DNA of 64,000 nt from Cladopsammia gracilis (lineage: Eukaryota > Cnidaria > Anthozoa > Scleractinia > Dendrophylliidae), in NCBI GenBank assembly GCA_022457155.1, contig JAJGOT010000242.1:62001-126000 (forward strand). Reading direction: 5' to 3'. Numbering within the stretch: position 1 is the stretch's first letter; each line of letters opens with the position of its first letter. Shown here in pieces: positions 45,864-57,018 of this stretch. A program made the translations under genes and the position numbers. The notes beneath the pieces are model-generated. The model searched no databases. It saw only the letters and a list, made by a program, of their open reading frames with translations, and was not told the origin of the DNA.

Positions 45864-46982
45864 ATGCTATCGAGTTATACCGGTATAAAGCCAGACCTAT
45901 ACAAGCGATACATGGATGATGTGGCCGGCGCTGCTTCATGCAGTGAAGAAGACCTCCATCAGTTCCTTGGATTTGCCTCCTCGTACCACCCTAACCTTGA
46001 GTATACATGGACTGTATCCACTGACAAGCTTCCTTTCCTGGATATCTACATGAAGCCTCGGGATAACCGCATATCCACTTCTGTCTATTACAAAGACACA
46101 GATAGTCACTCCTACCTCAACTTCAGCTCATCCCATCCATCCAGTTGCAAGTCATCCATACCTTATAGTCAGTTTCTTAGACTGCGCAAGATCTGCAGTG
46201 AAAACGATGACTTTGACATCGAAGCAACAAAAATGGAGACCTTTTTCACAGCACGTGGTTATCCGAATGACCTGATAAGAAGAGGGAGAGAACGAGCATC
46301 GACCAGATCGAGAGCTGAAATTCTTGAGAATAGCACTGGGAACATCGCCGCTAATGACAGGGTACCATTCGTCACTACCTTCCACCCCATGAACCTGGAC
46401 GCCTGTAAAATAATTTCAAGGAACTTCGGGATCCTTCACGATGACAGCACGACCACCGATATTTTCAGAAAACCACCACTGAAGGCTTTCAGGCGTGCCA
46501 AGAATCTGAAGGACCTGTTAGTCAGAAGCAGCCTACCGCGGGACCTTCCTCAACAACCAACAGGTACTTTCCCTTGCAACAGGACCGTTTGCCGTACATG
46601 TCCCCATGTTAATTCATCTACTACAATTACAACACCCAAAGGGCATGTCAATATCACAGGGCACTTTACCTGCATCACGGACAACGTGGTTTACTGTTTA
46701 ACATGCGACAAATGCCCCTCAACTCTTTACATTGGAGAGACTGGACGCAGGTTGGCTGACCGTTTCAGAGAACACCGCAGGGATGTAATCAACGGCAGAA
46801 ATGACCTTCCTGTACCTGCGCATTTTAACCAACCGAATCACTCACTGCAGGATTTGAAAGTCGCTGTACTGAAAGCGGGCCTGGCCAACCAAGAATATCG
46901 CAAGGAACAGGAAATGCGTTTCATTTTTAGGCAAGGAACCATGGCCCCGAGTGGTCTGAATCAAGACTTTAGTTTTACGTGA
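45864..46982 (+). CDS. Penelope-like RT (C-terminal part) with GIY-YIG endonuclease
   Basis: An uninterrupted 372-codon frame. It begins within the RT palm: YMDD at residues 16-19 inside LYKRYMDDVAGA, then LPFLDIYMK at 56-64, typical of Penelope-like RT motifs. A cysteine cluster CNRTVCRTC at 238-246 precedes the GIY-YIG domain, with VVYC at about 275-278, YIGETGRRLADRFREH at 289-304 and a likely catalytic Glu in KEQEMRF near 349. In full-length elements these domains copy RNA into DNA and nick the target. Upstream RT motifs are missing, so this product could not be a working RT by itself; the nuclease domain looks complete. The first ATG is only the first in frame, not a proven start. Confidence 0.85.
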   Translation: MLSSYTGIKPDLYKRYMDDVAGAASCSEEDLHQFLGFASSYHPNLEYTWTVSTDKLPFLDIYMKPRDNRISTSVYYKDTDSHSYLNFSSSHPSSCKSSIPYSQFLRLRKICSENDDFDIEATKMETFFTARGYPNDLIRRGRERASTRSRAEILENSTGNIAANDRVPFVTTFHPMNLDACKIISRNFGILHDDSTTTDIFRKPPLKAFRRAKNLKDLLVRSSLPRDLPQQPTGTFPCNRTVCRTCPHVNSSTTITTPKGHVNITGHFTCITDNVVYCLTCDKCPSTLYIGETGRRLADRFREHRRDVINGRNDLPVPAHFNQPNHSLQDLKVAVLKAGLANQEYRKEQEMRFIFRQGTMAPSGLNQDFSFT

Positions 46983-47095
46983 ATTTACTTTTTTGCCCAC
47001 TCGCGCGCCAGCGCGCGCTGCCACGTGCGTGATCATGTAATTGGACACGTGTGCTAAATTAACGAACTTTTCAACGGTTTTTTTAATAGTTTTGT

Positions 47096-47130
47096 ACCCT
47101 GAAGAAGGCAGCATTGCCGAAACGTCGGGA
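47096..47130 (+). ncRNA. Hammerhead-like hairpin in the Penelope-like element tail
   Basis: The sequence contains CTGAAGA, a GGCA/TGCC hairpin and GAAACGTC, in the order of a hammerhead core (CUGANGA, stem II, GAAA, cleavage triplet GUC). Stem III would be only two base pairs with no loop, and one extra A follows CUGAAGA, so a single copy may not fold or cleave. Penelope-like elements are known to carry hammerhead motifs, which fits the position near the 3' end. The activity is inference. Confidence 0.45.
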
Positions 47131-47352
47131 AAAATCATTCTACAAACAGCGTCAAATTTTACACATTTTTTCATTTCATCATAGGTCTGAACATGTACAA
47201 CTGTATTAGTAACTGTAAAATCAACTGTATTAGCGCGCGCTAAAATAGCGAATTAATTTCGCGATCATATGGCGAGTAAAATTGTCATTTTAAGAGAAAA
47301 CGATGATTGGTTTTGAACGGCTGTATTAGCAACTGTAAAAACAACTGTATAA

Positions 47353-47575
47353 AGCCTGGTTCACACTAGCGACATAACGACATAAGAACATGGACATAAT
47401 GACATAAAGAAAAGATCAGTTTTTTCCTTATGTCATTATGTCCATGTTATTATGTTCCTATTATGTCGTTATGTTGTGTTGTTCACACTGGTGACATAAA
47501 ACATCGATATACATCGTGTTTTGAATTTGCGTGACCTCGCCGTTATGTCGTTATGTCGCTAGTGTGAACCAGGCT
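47353..47575. mobile_element. MITE with TAA target, ends AGCCTGGTTCACACTAGCG
   Basis: 223 bp, arms of over 30 bp rich in GACATAA words, flanked by TAA (47350-47352 and 47576-47578). Sister units of the array show the single TTA/TAA empty site. The TWA target suggests a PIF/Harbinger-type element. Confidence 0.87.
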
Positions 47576-47629
47576 TAAGCGCGCGCTAAAATTGCGAATT
47601 AATCTCGTGATCATGTGGCGAGTAAAATT

Positions 47630-47860
47630 AGGAGACTTTAGATCGGACGACGAGTACGAGATTGAGAACGAGTACGACTTTTAAAACTTAGTTCGCCGTA
47701 CTCTAAAGAACCATTTACCACACAAATTTTGTACCTAGAGTCTTCCTATCTTCTGGTTTGCAACAGGAGGGACCGATAGTTTTGGGGACGTGACTGGCTT
47801 TAAATTCAAAAGTCGTACTCGTACTCAATCTCGTACTCGTCGTCCGATCTAAAGTCCCCT
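47630..47860. mobile_element. MITE with ATT target, ends AGGAGACTTTAGATCGG
   Basis: 231 bp, ~50-bp arms containing GACGACGAGTACGAG, flanked by ATT (47627-47629 and 47861-47863). The first array unit shows the empty site with a single ATT. Confidence 0.87.
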
Positions 47861-48000
47861 ATTGTCATTTTAAGAGAAAACGATGATAGGTTTTGAACAA
47901 CTGTATTAGCAACGGTAAAAACATCTGTATTAGCGCGCGCTAAAATTGCGACTGAATTAATCTCGCGATCATAGTCATTTTGAGAGAAAACGATGAATGT

Positions 48001-50521
48001 TATCGAGTTTCTAAAAGTAGTAATTTCTCTCGAGTCTGCAATTGCATGGTTGAAAGATAAAAAACCTGATAAAGAGCAACCACACAAGTCCGGAGTGTGA
48101 CGCTTTGTTTTTTTGAGCAATTTTTGAGTGACATTTTGTTGTTTTTTTAACTTGTCAAATTTGAATTTTTGCTATTTTTGAACTTTAATTAGTACTTTGC
48201 TAACGCAATTTGATGACATTAAATGCGCTATTTCAGCGCGCGCCAATACAGTTGGTTTTTCGCTATATAGCGCGGCACCCCTAAAGGTAACCAAAGCCGA
48301 GGTTTTGCGTTCTTGCTCGAGGTAAGCTGTTTACTTATTACGCAGAGTTTTCATGATAAAACAATTTTATCATTCGCTGGAAGAAGTCATGGAAACTACC
48401 GGAAAATATGGATTACGAAATCCTTTAGCTTGCGACCGCTGACCAATGTTTTTGTTGAAGTTAATCGCCCCGTCCGGGCCTCGTTTAATTTTGCGTCAAA
48501 TTTCCCACTATGTAGCACGAGGGAGGAAAGATTGCGTGACAAGCCCTAAGGATGTCTACATTGGACTATGACTATGCGGAGCTAACCCCTCCTCGTCGTA
48601 TACCAGGGGGGCATAAAACATTACAAGCTAAGCAATGGAAAACGACGAATTCTGTACTATTTAGTACTATATTTATATTTAACACAAATTCATGCTTATT
48701 ATTCAAACAATTCACTTACATTTTTGGGAAAATATATACAAAAAAAAACAGTAACCATAACATAGCCTATTGACAATCATAAGTATTGACACTACACTGT
48801 ATTTGATGAGTAACATCGCAGCACTTCACTGGCTCTCAGCTATTTCTAGTTATTAATATTCATTATTGGTGTTCATTTTGATCTCGTACGCGTTGGTGAT
48901 TCCAGTCAAAAGCCAGTTTTTGGGTCAAACGAATTCTTTAATTTAGCCTTAGTAGCTTTTCTCATACACGAAATACTGCCAGAACTAAGAGGAAGTTACA
49001 CAATGAATAAATAAATAAAGTAATTAAAGGAAGGCCGAGAAATGATGACTCTGTAATAGAGCCGAAATATTGTTTCAATATCAATTATCTTGTAATAAAC
49101 CAAAACTTGGTTTCTACAATAATATCCATTTCTCGTTTTCTTTATTTTGTGTTCTACGGGGAAGATGTTATGTGAATTCTTGTATGGCGAACACACCATA
49201 AAAACGTTTTTTTTTTTTTTAGTTTTGTAACGAGGGGTATCAGGTAACCTGATAGCCTTAAGTTATTTTTTCTCAAGACATAAGAGAAGAACTTAAAAAC
49301 CGTTGGACTAGTAATTTCTTAAGTTGCAATTTCCATTCTGGCCATCCATAACAGAAGTCACTTTATCATAGTCTGCACAACTGACAAGTATAATAATATT
49401 AATATTATTGTAATCAAAACTGGACCATCATTTTTCGGGGTTTACATTGACGCAAATGTCTCTTGGCCTTTCAAACTGATGTCACATTATTGCCATTGAG
49501 AGAATTAATTTATCATAAATCCTTACTGTCTCAAAGGGACAGCTGAAAAATTATATGGTGTTTTTATGATTATGGCCAGGAGCTTGCTTTAAGCTTCCTT
49601 TATTATCAATAGGGAGAAAAAATCACCAAGAAACAAACACAAAAACTATGAACTAAAAAGACAAAATGATGACTAAAGAACTCAAAATTCCATCAGAATG
49701 GAAACTTTGATTTCTTGACCGCCTGTCAAGAAATCAAAATTGATGAACTGTAATCCACTTCCATCCTTGTAATTCTGCACTTTTTCTCCAAACTACTGCT
49801 TCTGTTTTGCTCTACAGAATCTTTTTATCCAACGTAGTTGTATATTTGGTGACATTTGGTGATATCACGTGGAAATTAAATAAGCAAAATTTTGCTATTT
49901 CAGCGGGACAGTTTCCCTGTGATTGCAGACCGATTGATTTGTCACTGTATCAGTGACTGCTGAGTATTGAGTTTTCGCCGGAGTATTACAATCTGCCAAT
50001 ACAATACAAACATTTTCATTACAAAAATTGAATGATGTTACAAATGTACTTCAATGTGAAAATGCATTGCATGGTGTTTAAAGGGAAAGACTACACTGTC
50101 TTAAGTGTAGTATTGCCACATACTAGTAGGACATGCAGAACTTTTTGTTTTTTAAAAGCTGTGTATATCCATTACCCCAATCAGCTCATGCGACAGGTAG
50201 CCTGATGACACATTTTTTATAATTTAACAATTATTAAATAAAGAAAAAACAACCACACATGGCGTAAGTACATGTTAGTGTATGTTTCAAACTTGCATAC
50301 CGCAAGAAGCAATGCTTCATAGTCTATGAAATGACATGCCCTGATGCCATGCATGAACTTGAAGTAGGTTGATTCAAGACACAGAATTTTATATTTATAT
50401 GAATTTAACATAGTCATATAGTCATATACATTAAAGGATTCAGTTGAAATCTCTCAGTTATTGCAAACATTATAAACAGTTCATAAATGCTTATTGGGAA
50501 ACCCCTGTTAATCCACTGCAA
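48001..50521. other. No gene recognised
   Basis: AT-rich noncoding DNA with a hammerhead-like hairpin at 49038-49075 and a dispersed repeat at 49680-49905 that recurs around 62165-62685 (sharing CTCCAAACTACTGCTTCTG). The part just before 50521 is probably the 3' untranslated region of the third MARVEL gene. Confidence 0.5.
49038..49075 (+). ncRNA. Third hammerhead-like hairpin (weak)
   Basis: The sequence has TGATGA, a CTCT/AGAG hairpin with a five-base loop, and CGAAATATT, flanked by GAAA and TTTC that could pair as stem I. The leading C of CUGANGA is replaced by A, so it is weaker than the other two. No coding part of a Penelope-like element is visible beside it. Confidence 0.25.
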
Positions 50522-53500
50522 TCAGTACCCTGTTGGTTCAGTTTGCGGCGCGTCATCAATGTTTTCTCCATCATATCCTGCTGGAGGTTGTGCGGAGCCC
50601 GTGTTCCTGTTCTTCATAAAGTAAAGGATAGTATCCACAGCAAATAAAGCCATAGAAATGATTCCAAATGCCTAGAGGAACGAAGAATCATGGAAAGAAA
50701 CTTATTAATTCACTCCATAGAGTGATTTCACAAAATCCCATGTAAAAAACATCAAAACTGTGACATAGTTGATTCGAGGACATGTCAACCAATCACTTCC
50801 TCTGGCATCATCACCATTGAGAACTTATGTAATTGACGGGGTGAGTGGAGTAAAGCCCCAAGTGAATTCTAATCAACTGCTAGATTCTCCTTAAAGTCTG
50901 TCTTTTATATGCTCATGCAAGGGTCATGTAACAAAGGAAGAATTTGGCTATAGATCAGGAGTCACTTAGGGCCTTATCCCAAACTGAAATAAGGCCCTAA
51001 GTGACCCATGATCTGAAACCAAATTCTCCCTTTGTTACATGAGCATATACAGACAAACAGGAAGGAGAATCTAACAGTTGATCAGAAGTCACTTAGGGCT
51101 TTATTCCACTCACCCCTTCAATTATGGGTGAGCATTTTACAATGTACATGTGCTAGAACATACATGTACTACTTTACTCTATGAGATAGCACTTTACTAG
51201 AACTTACCCCAGCTGCTTCAACATTTCCGCAAGGTTCAACATTGCAAATACGTGCATAATTACCATCAAAGTTCTTCTCATGTCGCCTGTAATAAATGGC
51301 AGTGTCAAGGACCAGTGCAGATGAAATAAGCAACAGAAATGCAGTAACAGGAGAGTAAATGGTCATCTGTTGGAAACAAGATAACATCCATTATTAAGCA
51401 ACATAACAAAATAAAGTTAACACGAAAAAAGTTATATTATACAGCATAATAACTATTGGAGACAATAATTAAATGCTGTTGAATAGCACCACTATCGTAT
51501 AATAAACAGGCTTCTCCCTTATTCGTATTTTCTTTTCTCTTGCCTAGTATACTTCTTACATGTAGTTTCAATGAAGTTGTAAAAATATCCAACATTATTA
51601 TTCGACTTACCGTACCCAAATTCGTAATTAGCCAATCAGAAGCCTAGTCTACTGTCCAGATATCCTACGATATCAAGTCACTGACCTGATATGGCATGAT
51701 TTTATGATAAAAAGTTTGAAAATGCAACCATTAACGTCAACTTTACTTCTGGTTCCAAACGTTCCTCCAACTGAACGTCGGCTGAAGCGAGTATTTGAAG
51801 CTTCCATGTGACATTTACACTATTTTATTTGTTCGTTCTCTCGAGATAAGACTCTTAAAATGATTTCTTCGGCATACACTGTAATTTTCTCGTTTTCAAA
51901 TGCCGATAATAGTTTTGCAGACTCGCCTGATATGCCGCCGAAGCGTACCAAAAAGGTACGATTAGGTATAAATAGCATTCTAGAGTGAAAATAGGCATCA
52001 AAACGAGTGCAAATAAAAAAAACATGTTATTACACTCTTTTGACCGCACACTAGGAAAAACAGCTTCAAAAACTTAGTTTTAAGAGAAGATTACTGTCCT
52101 ATAATAAACAACTTATTCAGCAAAAAGTTGTGCAATAAGGCTTGGTGTTTTTACTAAAAATACTCCCCTGTATTACACAACTTCACGCTGAATAACCTCT
52201 ATATATTATCTTTTTGTAAGATAACACATACTTTGTACAATGTATAGAACTTTTATATGCTGTGGTTCAAATTTTTCTCTGGTTTGAATATTTTCAAACC
52301 AGTTTGATTTTTGTTTTCCTTCATCTCATTATGACAATCAATCTGAGTCAAAGGAAATAAAAATCAAACTGGTTTGAAAACCAAAGAAAAATTTAAACCA
52401 GAACATACATATACATGTTAAATTTAAAAAATCTCTGACTTCAGCCAGTAAAGAAATACACCAGTGTTAACTAAACTGAGTTATAAATTTTATAAGTTTG
52501 TGGTACATTGTTGACATCAATTTGCAGTTCTTCTTGAAAGGAAACACAGAAAACAGGATAATTTATAATCTCATTTATACTCACCACAAGATTCCAGTTT
52601 ATATTGACCCTCTCGTACAGCCTCAATAGAAACAATACAAATATTACTATGACCAGTAACCATGTTGTAATAGTCGCAAAGTAAAAGAAATCAAATCTGC
52701 CACCATATCGTGGATCCTCAAAGTTTAGTGTTAATCCAGAGAGGGAGGCAAAAGCAACGAGAAGGCAAAACTGAAAGATAAGATAACAGAAGCACAGCTT
52801 AGTTATACAGTCATCGTTTTATTAACCTAATCCCATTCCACCATTTTCTTAATCTAATCAAATATCCCTTTCCCTCACACTGATGTACTCCTCCAAGGAA
52901 GGTCTGTGGTTAAACCATGTTGGTTTAGGTTGGAGGTGATAACACTCCATGTATATATTCATTTGTTAATTATTTTAAGTAATTGTATGAATTATTTAAT
53001 ATATCTGTTAATGTATATTAATTATTGTTATTATTATTACATATTTTGTTATAGTGTCCTCAATTAGCCTTACAGCTAAATATTTTTTGACACTTTAATA
53101 ATTAAAAATAAAATAAAAAGTTCAAATTTATCCTTGGTTCAAATTTTATTTTCCTTTGTTTAAAACTCATTATCATACATTACCATAGCCAAAAACAAAG
53201 GAAAATAAAATTAGAACCAAGGATAAATTTGAACTACAGCATATATGTACCAATAATATTTCCATGTGACTTGACTTACAATGTAATTCAAAGTTTGTTT
53301 TACCATTGCAGATGTACTTGAAACTACACAAAACCCTGCAAGGGGTGTTGTGTTTATTGCAAGCAACACCAAAAATGTGTGTTGCAGCAAAAGTTGTCAC
53401 AATTTAAAATTACTTAACCCTATTTAGACCAGGATTTTTTTTGGTCTTCTGTGCCTGGTTGGCCAGGAGACAGGAGAGGATTGCTACATGTACATGTACA

Positions 53501-54344
53501 TGTACATGTACATGTACATGTACATGTAGGGTAGGGGGTAGGGTAGGGGTAGGGGTTAGAGTGTTTATGACAGTGTACAGTGTACAGTGTACACTGTACA
53601 CTACAGTGTACACTACAGTAAAACCTAATTCCTGAATTGAATTTGGTGTGTTCACTTAAAGTGCCCCTATGGTCAAACTTTTGATTTTGATTTTTTTACA
53701 TTTTCGTGTACTATTAGACTTTCTCACTCATCTTGCCACATTTCAATCCATTACAAACACCAGAAGTCATTTTATTTCAACATTTATTTTCGAGAATTTA
53801 AGGCCGCCACTAATCAACCTTGTTCCAAGGCTTGGTTGCAAATGGGAGAAAGTGACGTCAAAGACTCAAACATACCTCACGGGTTGAAACTATAATAACA
53901 ATCAGCATAGAAAATTGCATGAGGAACAAGTCCAAAGTTTTTGTTGCTGAGTTTTCGCGTGATTTACAATACTTATTGTTATTATAATTTCAACCCGTGA
54001 GGTATGTGTGAGTCTTTGACGTCACTTTCTCCCATTCTCAACGAAGCCTTGGAACAAGGTTGATTAATGGTGGCCGTAAATTTTCGGAAATAAATGTTAA
54101 ACTAAAATGACTTCTGATGTTCGTAGTGAATTGAAATTTGGCAAGATGAGTAAGGAAGTCTAATTGTACACGAAAATGTAAACAAATGAAAATCAAAAAT
54201 TTGATCACAGGGGCACTTTAAAACAAGTCTGCAGGATAGAAGAATGCTTACAATTTCGGCAACTTTAAGAATTCCCAGTGTACTTTTCAGATACTCTAAA
54301 TCCAGTGTGCCAGACTGTCTTAATCTTAAATTAGGGTCATCCAT
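50522..54344 (-). CDS. MARVEL-domain membrane protein, third gene (CMTM/plasmolipin-like)
   Basis: Minus-strand exons are 54252-54344 (31 codons), 52585-52770 (62), 51208-51366 (53) and 50522-50671 (49 plus stop), 195 aa. All are phase 0, with donors GTAAGC, GTGAGT and GTAAGT. The N-terminus MDDPNLRLRQSGTLDLEYLK leads into helix 1 (LGILKVAEIFCLLVAFASL). Helix 2 is DFFYFATITTWLLVIVIFVL, helix 3 SPVTAFLLLISSALVLDTAI and helix 4 AFGIISMALFAVDTILYF. The loop between helices 3 and 4 contains a cysteine pair (ICNVEPCGN) typical of the MARVEL extracellular loop. The acidic proline-rich tail is probably cytosolic. Exon boundaries match those of the duplicated MARVEL genes, so they are paralogues. A spliced 5' untranslated exon probably ends at 57761 (donor GTAAGA on the minus strand), near HAUS4. 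Confidence 0.88.
50838..51116. mobile_element. Foldback element in third MARVEL gene intron
   Basis: Arms begin GGGGTGAGTGGA and meet at a near-perfect inner palindrome (AGTCACTTAGGGCC). The whole 279 bp can fold into one hairpin. Confidence 0.75.
51608..51903. repeat. Dispersed repeat, copy 2 (inverted), in a MARVEL intron
   Basis: Reverse complement of 43914-44235. No protein-like frame common to both copies. Confidence 0.8.
52256..52407. repeat. Inverted repeat, TTCAAATTTTTCT arms
   Basis: Two arms of about 55 bp containing TTTTCAAACCAGTTTGATTT in opposite directions. In the third MARVEL gene, intron 2. Confidence 0.65.
53119..53235. repeat. 117-bp hairpin, AGTTCAAATTTATCCTTGG arms
   Basis: Near-perfect arms of about 45 bp with a 27-bp centre. 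Located in intron 1 of the third MARVEL gene. Confidence 0.75.
53488..53620. repeat. Cluster of simple repeats
   Basis: (ACATGT)n at 53488-53528, then TAGGG-like repeats, then GTGTACA palindromic repeats to 53620. The TAGGG part resembles telomere repeats but is short and irregular. Confidence 0.8.
53660..54217. mobile_element. TTAA-flanked foldback element, AGTGCCCCT family
   Basis: 558 bp with ~240-bp arms starting AGTGCCCCT. TTAA at 53656-53659 and 54218-54221. It ends 34 bp from exon 1 of the third MARVEL gene, inside intron 1. Confidence 0.85.
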
Positions 54345-54385
54345 GAGCAATCACTTCCTAGTCTTAACAAATATGGTGACCAAAC

Positions 54386-55830
54386 CTACAATAAATGAAT
54401 ACAACACAGAACGTTAAAAATACCATTCAAAAGTAAGATACACGTACAGATCTCCTACATGTTTGTAGTTGAAGGGCTGGATACATACTGGTAACTAATG
54501 ATTTTAACTAAATTGTTAAAGTTAATGCTTTTAGGTTTTCTTTGTGTTTTAATTTTTTTTTTTCATGTGGCATACAGGGTTGTAAACGTAATTTTGACAA
54601 CACTCACCATTTTGGGTGAGTAAATTTCAGAACTGTACCAAAAATTTTCTACGCACCCAAGAAGATTTCACACTCGCCTTGGCGAATGGACGAGTGCTAC
54701 AATTAATTTCCATCCTTGTGTGGTCTTGAATTCAGCAGTAAAACATTAATACATTAAATAATGCAAACATAAATTTAAAAATTAAAGCAAAACATTTGTG
54801 AACTATATACATGTACTTGTACATGGACATGCAGGCATAGAAACTCAAATGTACATGTACTTATACAGAGAAGCTAACCTTTCTCCAGCAACACTATGTA
54901 CATGTCTTTTAATTTCGAAAAATTATCCATTGCTTCAGCAAGCAAGGCAGTACACAAAAACTGTAGTAAACCGCAGTTAACACTTACATGCATAAGCGGG
55001 GGTGAGGACTGGGAAGAGATTATTTTATGGTATTAAATTCGCTAGCGGACAAGCGCAAGAATCCATGCTTTCAGCGATTTATGCCTTTGCGAGCAGCAAT
55101 TTGAGCGAATAAGCCTAAAACAAAGAATGCAAAAAAGAGTAAAATGATACGTGTAAATTTTAACTTGTAAAAATGGAAGCTGTAAAAATAATGCAACTGG
55201 AAAGAGATCAAATGCACTGGACTTGAATCACGCAAAGACCTCTCCATACTTTCTGCAGACTAAATTCTGCAAAAGCCAACACTTTGAATATTTTGTTCTT
55301 TTAAGTTGTGAAAATTATGAAAAATTGCCGAAGAACATCAGACAATATGATTATAAAGGCGCACATGACAGCTGCATGGGTTAAGAATATCACTGCTATC
55401 AACCAGGTGGCCTAGTTTAGTTAGCGACCTACAACCCAAGACAAAATTAGTTGGGAAGGCTTGTAAAACGCTAAAAAAATGACACTACCTTTGGGTTTCA
55501 GCTCAATTAAAGGTGCACACAACACTTTTTATGGTCCCCCTCTCCCCCAAATCCAATGTTGAAGACGTCTATACAAAAGACAGTGTAAGTTAAGGATTTG
55601 CGTTAACAGCAACTTTGAAAGAGGGGGGACGAGGGGGGAGGGGTGAGGAAAACAAGGAACCTTCCCAACACTTTTGTCTTTGGTTGTAGTTGACCTCCAT
55701 GTACAGCGTAAGTTGAGTTGGCTTTAACTTAGAAAACTTCATGTACATGTATCAGGCGTAGACCTGGGTAGACCCCAAAATATCAAAAGATTAGAAGAAA
55801 GGCTGAATTAACTGCACATCCAAAAATTAA
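54386..55830. other. No gene seen; probable 5' intron of the third MARVEL gene
   Basis: A TTTATTGTAG acceptor at about 54386 on the minus strand could join the untranslated exon ending at 57761. Otherwise AT-rich DNA with ACATGTAC words. Confidence 0.4.
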
Positions 55831-57018
55831 GGTGTTTCCCTCCAGTTTCCGTGTAGCCGCACCGACCGTTTTTGAGCGGCCGTTTAACTAACTTTTTTTT
55901 ATTGAATTAGAATGAAACTTACAAAAATTATTGTACAAAGTTTGAAGTTTGTAAGAGTGTAACAATTTTAAAAATCGGATTTAAAATTGCGGAGATAAAC
56001 ATTGAAATCGCTTGAGCCTAAATTCCGAGCGATTGCGATGGCATCTAGAAAAATCAAAACTATTACGATAAACTATGACATATGGCAAACAAAATATCTA
56101 AAAATTAGAAAATTTTGTCAAGCTGATTTTGAGTAAATCAGAAAAACATTTCGAACTTGTGATTTTGCATGTGTATGAGCACATCTACAAATTCCTCAAT
56201 TAAGCTTATAAAAGTTTAATTTCTCAATCTGAAATTTACGCCGAAATGCGTGTTTAGTGTATGAGATGCAACTGTGAAAGTTTGAAAGCGTTTCTCGTTT
56301 TAGTTTTGGAGATTCGATTTTCTGTAGGAAACCGTAGTTTTTTTGACTGAGTCCTTGATATTGTAGTTTTAGCACTTTTCTACATATTTCAAAAACCGCG
56401 AGATAGATTTTTTTTTAACTTTTATGGTCATTTTTTTATAATATGAACAACATTGTCTCAAAGTTTCATCTTGATTGAAACATTGCAACGTGGTCAAATA
56501 AAATAATAAAGTTCACCTAAAATGTGATTGTGACTTTGTGCTTTGATTGCACGGTTTCAAACTTTCATAGTTTCATCTCATACTCTAAACACACATTTTG
56601 GCGTAAATTTGAGATTGAGAAATTAAACTTTTATAAGCTTAATTGAGGAACTTATTGATGTGCTCATACACATGCAAAATCACAAGTTCGAAATGTTCTC
56701 CTGATTTACTAAAAATCGGCTTGACAAAAGTTTCTAATTTTTAGATATTTTGTTTGCCATATGTCATAGTTTGTCGTAATAGTTTTGATTTTTCTAGATG
56801 CCATCGCAATCGCTCGGAATTTAGACTCAAGCGATTTCAATGTTTCTCGTTTATCTCCGCAATTTTAAATCCAATTTTCAAAATTGTTACAATCTGATAA
56901 ACTTCAAACTAAGTACAATATTTTGTGTAAGTTTCATACTAATTCAATAAAGGAAAGTTAGTTAAACAGCCGCTTAAAATTGGTCGGTGCGGCTGCATGG
57001 AAACTGGAGGGAAACACC
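55831..57018. mobile_element. TTAA-flanked foldback element, GGTGTTTCCCTCC family
   Basis: 1188 bp. Arms of about 460 bp (55831-56295 and 56560-57018) surround a ~265-bp centre. TTAA at 55827-55830 and 57019-57022. No coding frame. The arms differ by scattered changes, so it is not brand new. Confidence 0.88.

Larger units (their letters stand above)
45823..47180 (+). mobile_element. Penelope-like retroelement, 5'-truncated, with 15-bp target duplication
   Basis: The insertion is bounded by direct repeats ATAGGTCTGAACATG at 45808-45822 and 47181-47195. Inside is an open frame for the C-terminal part of a Penelope-like reverse transcriptase plus GIY-YIG nuclease (45864-46982). A 3' noncoding tail carries a small hairpin with hammerhead-like bases at 47096-47130. 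The N-terminal RT half is missing, as expected from incomplete reverse transcription. The intact target duplication and open frame suggest recent arrival. Confidence 0.85.
47189..48000. repeat. Three-unit tandem array split by two MITEs
   Basis: A unit of about 120 bp (ACTGTATTAGCGCGCGCTAA, then GATCATATGGCGAGTAAAAT and AGAGAAAACGATGAT) starts near 47189, 47313 and 47898. Unit 2 carries both MITEs. The Penelope-like target duplication ends inside unit 1. Confidence 0.8.

Noticed and set aside
53527..53560. Possible interstitial telomere repeat
   Set aside because: TAGGG-like repeats are irregular and only about 35 bp long, embedded in other simple repeats.
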